A DNA stretch of 64,000 bases, taken from assembly GCA_003243275.1 (NCBI GenBank), contig QFQR01000003.1, positions 186,001-250,000 on the forward strand, in the 5' to 3' direction. A model generated the notes under the pieces. It saw only the letters and a list, made by a program, of their open reading frames with translations. It was not told where the DNA came from and ran no database searches. Positions 1-7,812 of this stretch are shown here, in pieces. This DNA comes from Leifsonia xyli (lineage in GTDB: Bacteria > Actinomycetota > Actinomycetes > Actinomycetales > Microbacteriaceae). Both the position numbers and the translations under genes were made by a program. Positions within the stretch are counted from its first letter, which is position 1. Each line of letters starts with the position of its first letter.

Positions 1-54
1 TAACCTCTCGGACCTGCAGCGTTCTCCGATACCCCCCTAGTCGCGCGCTGCTGT

Positions 55-88
55 GGCGGCGCCCATTTCCCCCCATCTGGGCGCCGCC
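55..88. terminator. Terminator-like hairpin upstream of the tad operon
   Basis: A perfect 11-bp stem (GGCGGCGCCCA at 55-65 pairing with 78-88) encloses a 12-nt loop. No long T-run follows, as is common for actinobacterial terminators. It probably ends a transcript entering from the left. Bases 89-249 hold no gene I can support and presumably carry the tad promoter. Confidence 0.55.
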
Positions 89-249
89 CCTCCGTTTAAC
101 CGGGGCGTCTGCGTGCCGGGTGCCGGCGTGCTCCGCGGCTCACCGCTCGACCGCGAACTCCGCCCCTCCCCCGTGGCGAGGAGCGTTCAGAGTCCACCGA
201 TCGGGTCTGGCCAGCCGCCGCGTCGCCGCCGGGCCGTCAGCATCGGGGG

Positions 250-1209
250 GTGCTCTTCGACCGACTCGCGCCCCGCCAGCTCCCGTCGCGAGCAGCCTTC
301 GGGCCGCTCGCCGCGGTCGTGACCGACCCCGAGGTCACCGACGTCTTCGTCAACCCGGACGGGTCGGTGTGGGTGGATCGCGGGCGCGGCGCCCGTGCGG
401 AACCCGGCATGCGCATCCCCTCCGGCGAGGCGCGCGAGCTCGCGGTGCGGCTCGTCGCATCCGGCGGGCGTCATCTCGACGAGGCGACGCCGGCCGCCGA
501 CGTGCGACTCGGCGACGGCATCCGGGTGCACGGGGTGCTGCCGCCGGTCTCGCCGGAGGCTGCGGTGCTGTCGATCCGGTTGCCGCGCACCGGACCCCTC
601 GCGCTCGAGGCGCTCGACGGCGGGGGACTCTTCGCGCGGGTGCCGCGCACGGCGGTGGAGGAGCTCGTGGCGCGGCGCGCCAACGTGCTCGTGACGGGTG
701 CCGCGGGCAGCGGCAAGACCACCCTCCTCGGCGCCATGCTCGCGAGTGCGCCGCCCACCGAGCGCATCGTGGTGATCGAGGATGTCGCGGAACTGCGGAT
801 CGCCCATCCGCACGTCGTGCGCCTCGAGGCGCGGCAGCCGAACCTCGAAGGCGCCGGCGGCATCGGCCTCGACCGGCTCGTCCGGGAGGCGCTGCGGATG
901 CGTCCGGACCGGCTGGTCGTCGGCGAGTGCCGCGGCGCGGAGTTGCGCGAGCTGCTCACCGCGCTCAACACGGGACACGACGGGGGAGCCGGCACCCTGC
1001 ACGCCAACTCCCTCGTCGATGTTCCCGCACGGCTCGAGGCGCTCGGCGCGCTCGCGGGCTGGTCGCCCGACGCCCTGGCGCGGCAGGCGGTGAGCGCCTT
1101 CGACGCCGTGCTTCACCTCGCGCGCTCACCCGACGGCACGCGCGTGCTCAGCGACGCAGGCAGGCTGCGGCTCACCGGCCGCGGACGACTCGTGGCGGAG
1201 GCGGCGTGA
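250..1209 (+). CDS. tadA: Tad pilus assembly/secretion ATPase TadA (CpaF family)
   Basis: Cytoplasmic hexameric ATPase that powers assembly of Flp/Tad pili or a related type II secretion-like apparatus. At 319 aa it has a Walker A motif GAAGSGKTT at residues 150-158, an acidic strand VVIEDVAEL near 174-182, a Walker B-like segment RLVVGECRG near 221-229 and a His-box region TGHDGGAGTLHA near 241-252, in the family order. It is shorter than CpaF proteins with a long N-terminal domain, as is usual in Actinobacteria. The start is a GTG. The stop overlaps the GTG of the next gene, so the two are translationally coupled. It is the first gene of a five-gene tad operon; no prepilin peptidase gene is in view. 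Confidence 0.93.
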   Translation: MLFDRLAPRQLPSRAAFGPLAAVVTDPEVTDVFVNPDGSVWVDRGRGARAEPGMRIPSGEARELAVRLVASGGRHLDEATPAADVRLGDGIRVHGVLPPVSPEAAVLSIRLPRTGPLALEALDGGGLFARVPRTAVEELVARRANVLVTGAAGSGKTTLLGAMLASAPPTERIVVIEDVAELRIAHPHVVRLEARQPNLEGAGGIGLDRLVREALRMRPDRLVVGECRGAELRELLTALNTGHDGGAGTLHANSLVDVPARLEALGALAGWSPDALARQAVSAFDAVLHLARSPDGTRVLSDAGRLRLTGRGRLVAEAA

Positions 1210-2132
1210 TCCCGCGGCGTCCGGTGAGGGCCCCCGAGCCGGCGGCCGAGCTCGATGAGGCCGCGGATGCCGTTCACCGCCTCGCGATCCTCCTCGCCGC
1301 AGGGCTCGAACCGCTCGCGGCGCTCCGACTGCTCGACCCGGCACCGGCACCGATCCTGCGTGCGGCCGCCTGCGAGGGTCCGCTCGAGGTGCCGGCCGCG
1401 CTCGCCGCTGAGGCCGAGGCATCCGTGGCCGTCACCCGCGCGTGGGGCTACCTTGCGGCCTGCTGGACGGTGGCGACCGAGGTGGGGGCACCGCTCGCGG
1501 CGACGCTCGAACGCGCGGCCGACACCCTCCGCGCGCTCGCCGACGCCGACCGGCAGACCGAGCTCGCGCTCGCCGGCCCGCTCGCGACCGCCCGGATCGT
1601 GGCGTTGCTGCCGCTCGCGGGCGTCGGCCTCTCTCTGCTCATCGGGGCAGATCCGGTGGGCGTGGTGCTCGGCACGGTGCCGGGGGCGATCTCGGCCGTG
1701 CTCGGCACGCTGGCGCTGCTGCTCGGGATGCGCTGGAACGCGCGGCTCGTGGCGGCGGCGCGGGTCTCCGATCCGCTCGCCGGGATCGGCCACGAACTGC
1801 TCGCGCTCGCGATGGCGGGCGGGGCGGCACCGGATGCGGCGCTCGCGCGGGTCGTGTCGGCCACGGAGCGCTGCGGGGTCGCCGTGGGGGTCGAGCCGGC
1901 GCGGCAGACCCTCGCCTTCGCGGTGCGCGCGGGGGTGCCGGTTGCCGGTCTGCTGCGCGCCGAGGCGGGGCGTGCGCGTCGGATCGCGCTCGCCGAGGCG
2001 CTGCGTCGGGCCGCCCTGCTCGGCACCCGGCTTCTCGGCCCGCTCGCCCTGTGCTTCCTCCCCGGGTTCGTGCTGCTGGGTGTCGTGCCGCTCGTGATCG
2101 GCATCCTGCGCGGCACGCTCGCCTCCTTCTGA
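1206..2132 (+). CDS. Type II secretion F-domain protein, TadB and TadC apparently fused
   Basis: Inner-membrane platform protein of the Tad system, 308 aa, starting at a GTG that overlaps the tadA stop by 4 nt. Two F-domain-like halves are visible. The first spans about residues 20-185, with a helical part followed by hydrophobic segments near 128-175. The second, about 195-305, has the same plan: a gain-of-phase helical block (FAVRAGVPVAGLL) and then hydrophobic segments near 270-303. In most tad loci TadB and TadC are two separate genes; here one reading frame covers both. The F-domain assignment is firm. The fusion interpretation is my inference from the repeated architecture and from the absence of a second F-domain gene. 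Confidence 0.82.
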   Translation: MIPRRPVRAPEPAAELDEAADAVHRLAILLAAGLEPLAALRLLDPAPAPILRAAACEGPLEVPAALAAEAEASVAVTRAWGYLAACWTVATEVGAPLAATLERAADTLRALADADRQTELALAGPLATARIVALLPLAGVGLSLLIGADPVGVVLGTVPGAISAVLGTLALLLGMRWNARLVAAARVSDPLAGIGHELLALAMAGGAAPDAALARVVSATERCGVAVGVEPARQTLAFAVRAGVPVAGLLRAEAGRARRIALAEALRRAALLGTRLLGPLALCFLPGFVLLGVVPLVIGILRGTLASF

Positions 2133-2257
2133 TCCGCTCCTACACAGGCACGCGGGGGCATGAGTTGTCCCCGGATGCGGGCTGCACGGGCCCGCGGCCC
2201 GCGGCGGCCGGGGAACATGGGGGAGGGCGCGCGACCCGACACGAAGAAGGAGTCACC

Positions 2258-2449
2258 ATGAGACACCGCATCATCCGACGGCTGACCGAACGCGCCGCCC
2301 GCGACGACGGCGCCGCGACCGCCGAGTACGCCATCACGATCATGGCCGCGGTCGGCTTCGCCGGCCTGCTCGTCGTCATCATGCGCTCGCCCGAGGTGCA
2401 GCAGATCCTGACCGATCTGGTGCGCAATGCGCTGGCGTTCGGCGGCTGA
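2258..2449 (+). CDS. DUF4244 small pilin-like protein of the tad operon
   Basis: A 63-aa protein with a charged N-terminus, then DDGAATAEYAITIMAAVGFAG and a single hydrophobic helix, the signature of the actinobacterial DUF4244 family that sits in tad loci in place of a classical Flp pilin. The Glu in TAEYA resembles the position-5 Glu of type IV-like prepilins, so this is the probable major pilin subunit or a secreted pseudopilin. A good Shine-Dalgarno (GAAGGAG) lies just before the ATG at 2258. It overlaps the next gene by 23 nt. The 125-bp gap before it is the longest in the operon and could hold a separate promoter giving extra pilin transcript. Confidence 0.85.
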   Translation: MRHRIIRRLTERAARDDGAATAEYAITIMAAVGFAGLLVVIMRSPEVQQILTDLVRNALAFGG

Positions 2450-2777
2450 CGACGCGGGCGCCGTCGCCGCCGAGTTCGCGGTCGCGTTGCCTGCCATCGC
2501 CCTCGTGCTCGCGGTGTGCCTCGGCGCGGTCGGCGTCGGATCGCAGCAGTTGCGGCTGCAGGACGCGGCGGCGGATGCGGCGCGCGGCCTCGGTCGCGGC
2601 GAGAGCGGGGCCGCGGTCACCGGCCGCATCGCCCGCGCCGCGCCCGGTTCGGCGCTCGTGAGCTGGGCATCCGGTGAGCTCGTGTGCGTGCGGCTCACCG
2701 CGGCGGCTCGCGGGCCGGCCGCGCTCGCGGGGCTCACCCTCTCGGCCGAGAGCTGCGCGGTCGGAGGCGGCAGATGA
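2427..2777 (+). CDS. TadE-like minor pseudopilin
   Basis: A 116-aa protein with an N-terminal DDAGAVAAEFAVALPAIALV segment typical of TadE/TadF: small residues, a Glu and a hydrophobic helix to about residue 36, followed by a short periplasmic-type domain containing two Cys. TadE proteins are minor pseudopilins anchored in the membrane and needed for pilus assembly. It begins inside the preceding gene and its TGA overlaps the ATG of the next (ATGA), indicating coupled translation. Confidence 0.8.
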   Translation: MRWRSAADDAGAVAAEFAVALPAIALVLAVCLGAVGVGSQQLRLQDAAADAARGLGRGESGAAVTGRIARAAPGSALVSWASGELVCVRLTAAARGPAALAGLTLSAESCAVGGGR

Positions 2778-3163
2778 CGGGTCGGCGGCCACGGCGCTCG
2801 CTGCTCCGGCATCCGTGGTTCGGGCGGCTGCGGCGGGGCGACACCGGGGCGGGCGGCGTGCTCGCCCTCGCGGTGATCGGAGCGACGCTGAGCTGCACCC
2901 TCGCCGCGCTCGCCGTGGGCTCGGCGCTCGCGATGCGGCAGCGCGTCGTCGCCGCCGCAGACGCCGCGGCGCTCGCGGCCGCCGACGCGCTGCTCGGCGC
3001 GACGGGCGGCGAGCCCTGCGCCCTCGCCGCCGAGGTGGCCGCCGCGCATCGGGTGGCGCTTTCGAGCTGCCGACTCGACGGTGTCGAGGCTCGCGTCGAG
3101 GTGGGCGCCGAGGTGCTGGGGATGCCGATCCGGGTGCGATCCCGGGCCGGACCCCCGACGTGA
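2774..3163 (+). CDS. Rv3654c/TadE-like helper protein of the tad locus
   Basis: A 129-aa protein whose residues about 20-50 form a hydrophobic helix (GAGGVLALAVIGATLSCTLA) followed by RQRVVAAADAAALAAADAL, the hallmark of the 'helicase/secretion neighbourhood TadE-like' family that ends actinobacterial tad operons. A cysteine pair follows. Its exact role is unknown; it is thought to be an envelope component. It starts at the ATG overlapping the previous stop. Last gene of the operon; the 96-bp gap that follows contains the topA leader. Confidence 0.78.
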   Translation: MTGRRPRRSLLRHPWFGRLRRGDTGAGGVLALAVIGATLSCTLAALAVGSALAMRQRVVAAADAAALAAADALLGATGGEPCALAAEVAAAHRVALSSCRLDGVEARVEVGAEVLGMPIRVRSRAGPPT

Positions 3164-3259
3164 TGCGAGCGCGCACGCGGGACCAAAGACCCGGTCGGCC
3201 GCGAGCCGCTGCCAGGACTCTATGTGTATGGTGTGCCTCGGATAGAGGGAGGAACCCGG

Positions 3260-6007
3260 GTGCCCATGAAGAAGCTCGTGATCGTCGAGTCGCCGGCCAA
3301 GGCGCGCACGATCGCGCAGTACCTCGGTGACGGCTACGAGGTGCAGGCATCCGTCGGGCACATCCGCGATCTCATCGACACGAAAGACCTGCCGCCCGAG
3401 CTCAAGAAGGGCAGCGTCGGCAAGTTCTCGGTCGACGTCGACAACGGCTTCGAGCCCTTCTACGTCGTCTCCGACAACAAGAAGAAGACCGTCACCGAGC
3501 TCAAGCGCGCCCTCAAGGACGCCGACGAGCTCTACCTCGCAACGGATGAAGACCGCGAGGGGGAGGCCATCGCCTGGCATCTGCTCGAGGTGCTCAAGCC
3601 CAAGGTCCCCGTGCGCCGGATGGTGTTCCACGAGATCACCAAGGACGCCATCCAGCGTGCCGAGCAGAACACCCGCGAGATCGACACGGCGCTCGTCGAC
3701 GCGCAGGAGACCCGCCGCATCCTCGACCGCCTCTACGGTTTCGAGATCTCGCCCGTGCTCTGGCGCAAGGTCGGCCCCGGGCTCTCGGCCGGTCGGGTGC
3801 AATCCGCGGCCACCCGCCTGGTCGTCGACCGCGAGCGCGAACGACTCGCCTTCGTCTCGGCGAGCTACTGGGACCTCAGCGCGCTGTTCGCCCCCGCGGA
3901 TGCCGACACGAGCTTCGCGGCGAAGCTCGCCCGGCTCGACGGCAAGCGCATCGCGCAGGGCGGCGACTTCGACGACGCGGGTCGGCTGAAGGCCGACGTC
4001 ATCGCCCTCGACGAGCGCGCCGCCGACACCCTCGTCGATGCCCTGCGCGCCCCGACCGCCACCTTCGAGGTCGCCAAGCTCGAGACCAAGCCCTACTCGC
4101 GCCGCCCCGCCGCGCCGTTCACCACCTCGACGCTGCAGCAGGAGGCATCCCGCAAGCTGCGCTTCTCGGCGCGCACCACGATGAGCCTCGCGCAGTCGCT
4201 CTACGAGAACGGCTACATCACCTATATGCGCACCGACTCGACGACGCTCTCGCAGCAGGCGATCGACGCGGCACGCAGCCAGGCGGTGACGCTCTACGGC
4301 GCCGACTCGATCCCCGAGAAGCCGCGCGTCTACGCCTCCAAGTCCAAGAACGCGCAGGAGGCGCACGAGGCGATCCGCCCCTCCGGCGACGTCTTCCGCA
4401 CACCGGCCGAGCTCAGCTCCCAGCTGCGTGGCGACGAGTTCAAGCTCTACGACCTCATCTGGAAGCGCACCGTCGCAAGCCAGATGGCGGATGCGAAGGG
4501 CTCGACCGCGACGGTCACGATCGCCGCAGACGGGGGCGAGGGGGCGCGCGCCGAGTTCACGGCATCCGGAACCGTCATCACCTTCCGCGGCTTCCAGGCC
4601 GCCTACGAGGAGGGCCGCGACGAGGTGCGCGGCGAGGCCGCCGACGCCGACGCGAAGCTGCCGCCGCTCGAGCAGGGGCAGGCGCTCTCCGTCGCCGAGC
4701 TCGAGGCGAAGGGCCACGACACCACGCCGCCGCCGCGCTACACCGAGGCGAGCATCGTCAAGGCGCTCGAGGAGCTCGGCATCGGGCGTCCCTCGACCTA
4801 CGCCTCGATCATCTCCACGATCATCGACCGCGGCTACGTGACCCCGCGCGGCCAGGCGCTCGTGCCGAACTGGATCGCGTTCAGCGTCGTGCGTTTGCTC
4901 GAGGACCACTTCACCGAGCTCGTCGAGTACGACTTCACCGCCGAGATGGAAGACGACCTCGACAAGATCGCAGGCGGCGAGGCCGACCGCGTCGACTGGC
5001 TCACCAAGTTCTACTTCGGCGGCGGCGAGCACCCGGGGCTCCGCGAGATCGTCGACAACCTCGGCGACATCGACGCGCGCGCGGTCAACTCCATCCGCAT
5101 CGACGAGGGCGTGACGCTGCGCGTCGGCAAGTACGGCCCCTACCTGGAGGTCGCCGAGGAGGGTGTCGAGACCCCGCGCAAGGTCAACGTTCCCGACGGT
5201 CTGGCCCCCGACGAGCTGACGCCCGAGAAGGCCCGCGAGCTCATCGAGGCGCCCGTCGCGACCGACCGCGTGCTCGGCGTGAACCCCGCCACCGGCAAGA
5301 CGATCGTCGCGAAGGACGGCCGCTACGGGCCCTACGTGACCGAGCTCGAGCCGGAGCCGGAGGCGGCGCCCACCACGGCATCCGTCGACGGCGTGGAGGT
5401 CGACCCCGCCACCGGCGAGCTGGTCGAGCCGAAGCCCGCGAAGAAGCCCGCAGCGAAGAAGAAGGCGGCGGCACCGAAGCCGCGCACGGCATCCCTCTTC
5501 AAGGACATGGATCCCGCCACCGTCGACCTCGAGACGGCGCTCAAGCTGCTGGACCTGCCGCGCACCGTCGGTGAGGACCCGGAGTCGGGGGAGCCCATCA
5601 CGGCGCAGAACGGCCGTTACGGCCCCTACCTGAAGAAGGGCACCGACTCGCGCTCGCTCGAGAGCGAGGCGCAGATCTTCGACATCGAGCTGCCCGCGGC
5701 GCTCGAGATCTTCGCGCAGCCGAAGTACGGCGCGCGCCGTCCCACGAGCGCCCTCAAGGAGTTCGAGACCGACCCGACCAGCGGAAAGCCGATCCGCATC
5801 CGCGACGGGCGGTTCGGGCCCTACGTCACCGACGGCGTCACGAACGCGACCATCCCGCGCGGCGAGACGGTGGAGGGGGTCGACTTCGACCGCGCCGTGC
5901 AGCTGCTCGCCGACAAGCGCGCCAAGGGGCCGGCCAAGCCCCGCACGAGCGCGGCATCGCGCGCCAAGAAGCCCGCGGCGAAGCGCGCGGCGCCGAAGAA
6001 GGGCTGA
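3260..6007 (+). CDS. topA: DNA topoisomerase I (type IA)
   Basis: Relaxes negatively supercoiled DNA behind RNA polymerase and replication forks. The 915-aa product opens with the Toprim motif VIVESPAKA, has the metal-binding acidic motif DEDRE at residues 96-100, and carries the active-site tyrosine in YMRTDS at Tyr322. The C-terminal third holds repeated GRYGPY/GRFGPYV-type DNA-binding repeats instead of zinc fingers, then two Lys/Ala/Pro-rich tracts typical of high-GC actinobacterial TopA. I chose GTG 3260 because GAGGGAGG lies 7 nt upstream; ATG 3266 is the alternative. topA-tmk-holB is a conserved actinobacterial order. The tmk GTG lies 2 nt after the stop. Confidence 0.97.
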   Translation: MPMKKLVIVESPAKARTIAQYLGDGYEVQASVGHIRDLIDTKDLPPELKKGSVGKFSVDVDNGFEPFYVVSDNKKKTVTELKRALKDADELYLATDEDREGEAIAWHLLEVLKPKVPVRRMVFHEITKDAIQRAEQNTREIDTALVDAQETRRILDRLYGFEISPVLWRKVGPGLSAGRVQSAATRLVVDRERERLAFVSASYWDLSALFAPADADTSFAAKLARLDGKRIAQGGDFDDAGRLKADVIALDERAADTLVDALRAPTATFEVAKLETKPYSRRPAAPFTTSTLQQEASRKLRFSARTTMSLAQSLYENGYITYMRTDSTTLSQQAIDAARSQAVTLYGADSIPEKPRVYASKSKNAQEAHEAIRPSGDVFRTPAELSSQLRGDEFKLYDLIWKRTVASQMADAKGSTATVTIAADGGEGARAEFTASGTVITFRGFQAAYEEGRDEVRGEAADADAKLPPLEQGQALSVAELEAKGHDTTPPPRYTEASIVKALEELGIGRPSTYASIISTIIDRGYVTPRGQALVPNWIAFSVVRLLEDHFTELVEYDFTAEMEDDLDKIAGGEADRVDWLTKFYFGGGEHPGLREIVDNLGDIDARAVNSIRIDEGVTLRVGKYGPYLEVAEEGVETPRKVNVPDGLAPDELTPEKARELIEAPVATDRVLGVNPATGKTIVAKDGRYGPYVTELEPEPEAAPTTASVDGVEVDPATGELVEPKPAKKPAAKKKAAAPKPRTASLFKDMDPATVDLETALKLLDLPRTVGEDPESGEPITAQNGRYGPYLKKGTDSRSLESEAQIFDIELPAALEIFAQPKYGARRPTSALKEFETDPTSGKPIRIRDGRFGPYVTDGVTNATIPRGETVEGVDFDRAVQLLADKRAKGPAKPRTSAASRAKKPAAKRAAPKKG

Positions 6008-6008
6008 C

Positions 6009-6644
6009 GTGGCCCGCGGTCTGTTCCTCACCCTCGAGGGCGGTGACGGATCCGGCAAGTCCACCCAGTCGGCGCTGCTCACCGAGTGGCTCGGCGGGCA
6101 GGCGCGCACGGTCGTGCACTCGCGGGAGCCAGGCGGCACCGAGCTCGGCGTCGAGCTGCGGGAGATCATCCTGCACCGTCGCGGGTACATCGCCCCGCGC
6201 GCCGAGGCGCTGCTGTACGCCGCCGACCGCGCCCACAACATCGCGACCGTCGTGCGCCCCGCGCTCGAGGCGGGACACATCGTGATCCAGGACCGCTACC
6301 TCGACTCCTCGGTCGCCTACCAGGGCGCCGGTCGCGTGCTCGATGCGGCGGAGGTGCGCGAGGTGTCGCTCTGGGCCACCGAGCGCCTGCTGCCCGACCT
6401 CACGATCCTGCTCGACCTCGACGTCGAAGTCGGGCGCGCGCGGCTCGACGACGCACGCACCCGCTACGATCGGCTCGAAGCCGAGGCCGCCGAGTTCCAC
6501 CACCGGGTGCGGGATGCCTACCTCGCGCTCGCGGAGGCGGAGCCTGAGCGCTTCCTCGTGCTCGACGCGACCGAGCCGGTCGACACGCTCGCGGAGCGCA
6601 TCCGGGGCCGGGTGTCAGAGCTGCTCGCGTACGCTGCCTCGTGA
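6009..6644 (+). CDS. tmk: Thymidylate kinase
   Basis: Phosphorylates dTMP to dTDP with ATP, an essential step to dTTP. At 211 aa it has the P-loop GGDGSGKST at residues 11-19, the DR(Y)-type nucleotide motif DRYLDSSVAYQG, and a LID-like segment TRYDRLE near the C-terminal third. It starts at a GTG one base after the topA stop codon and is followed 13 nt later by holB, so the three genes are almost certainly one transcript. Confidence 0.95.
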   Translation: MARGLFLTLEGGDGSGKSTQSALLTEWLGGQARTVVHSREPGGTELGVELREIILHRRGYIAPRAEALLYAADRAHNIATVVRPALEAGHIVIQDRYLDSSVAYQGAGRVLDAAEVREVSLWATERLLPDLTILLDLDVEVGRARLDDARTRYDRLEAEAAEFHHRVRDAYLALAEAEPERFLVLDATEPVDTLAERIRGRVSELLAYAAS

Positions 6645-6657
6645 CGGAGGGCGGCGC

Positions 6658-7812
6658 GTGAGCGGGATCTGGGATGAGCTGACCGGGCAGACGGAGGCGA
6701 TCGCCGCCGTGCGCGCGGCAGCGGCGGGCGACGGCCTCGCGCACTCCTGGCTCATCACCGGCCCGCCGGGTTCGGGGAGATCGACCCTCGCCTACGCCTT
6801 CGCGACCGAGCTGCTGGCGCGCGCCGACAAGCCGGGCGACCTCGAACACACGGCCGCGCAGGTGGCCGCGCGCACGCATCCGGATCTCGCCGTGCTCGCC
6901 ACCTCGGCCGTCATCATCAAGATCGACGACGTGCGCCAGCTGGTCACCGCGAGTCAGTTCTCGCCGGCCGTCGGCCGCTACCGGGTGATGGTGATCGAAG
7001 ACGCCGACCGGATGACGGAGCGCACCTCGAACGTGCTGCTCAAGGCGCTCGAGGAGCCGCCCGAGCGCACCATCTGGATCCTCTGCGCGCCGAGCGAGGC
7101 CGACCTGCTGCCGACGATCCGCTCGCGCGTGCGCTCCGTGCGCCTGCGGGTGCCGAGCGTCGACGACGTGGCCGAGCTCATCGCCCGACGCGACGACATC
7201 AGTCTCCCCGAGGCCACCCGCGCGGCGCGCGAGGCGCAGGCCCACATCGGCATGGCGCATCGGCTCGCGACCGATGAGCAGGCGCGTGCGCGCCGCCGAC
7301 GCACCATGGAGCTCGCGCTCGGCATCCGCGGCGTCTCGGGGGCGGTGCTCGGTGCCGCCGAACTGCTCGAGATCGCCGGTCAGGATGCGACGGCCATCAC
7401 CGAGCAGCGCGACGCCGAGGAGCGCGAGCAGGCACTGCGCGCGCTCGGGGTCGAGGCGGGCGGCACCGTGCCTCCGGCACTTCGCGCCCAGCTCAAGGCG
7501 CTCGAAGAGGACCAGAAGCGGCGGGCCACCCGCAGCCTCCGCGACGGGATCGACCGCATCCTCGTCGACCTGCTCTCGCTCTACCGCGACGTGCTGCTGC
7601 TGCAGCTCGGTGTCGACCTCGAACCCGTCAACCTCGCCATCTACGCCGAGTTGACCCGGGCCGCGGCCGACGCCACTCCGGCCGAAACCCTCGCGACACT
7701 CGACGCGATCACCACCGCGCGCACCCGTATCGAAGGCAACGTCGCGCCCGCGCTCGCGCTCGAGGCGATGCTCGTGGCCGCCATCCGTCGCCCCTCGGCG
7801 GTCGCCAGATGA
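6658..7812 (+). CDS. holB: DNA polymerase III delta' subunit (clamp loader)
   Basis: Stator subunit of the clamp loader that places the beta clamp on DNA. The 384-aa protein has the AAA+ layout: a P-loop region GPPGSGRST at residues 35-43, a Walker B-like strand VMVIEDADRM, the SNVLLKALEEPP helix and a C-terminal collar domain. Two oddities are visible. The Walker A lysine is Arg. The usual four-cysteine zinc module between the P-loop helix and the THPD motif is absent, that stretch having no Cys. Delta' need not bind ATP, so the first is tolerable. A GTG start is used. The stop overlaps the next ATG (ATGA). Confidence 0.9.
   Translation: MSGIWDELTGQTEAIAAVRAAAAGDGLAHSWLITGPPGSGRSTLAYAFATELLARADKPGDLEHTAAQVAARTHPDLAVLATSAVIIKIDDVRQLVTASQFSPAVGRYRVMVIEDADRMTERTSNVLLKALEEPPERTIWILCAPSEADLLPTIRSRVRSVRLRVPSVDDVAELIARRDDISLPEATRAAREAQAHIGMAHRLATDEQARARRRRTMELALGIRGVSGAVLGAAELLEIAGQDATAITEQRDAEEREQALRALGVEAGGTVPPALRAQLKALEEDQKRRATRSLRDGIDRILVDLLSLYRDVLLLQLGVDLEPVNLAIYAELTRAAADATPAETLATLDAITTARTRIEGNVAPALALEAMLVAAIRRPSAVAR

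Noticed and set aside
1448..6280. A 1,610-codon open frame on the minus strand opposite tadBC, topA and tmk
   Set aside because: It is antisense to well-conserved genes. Its Arg/Ala/Leu/Val-rich sequence is what GC-rich codon bias produces on the opposite strand, with no domain pattern.
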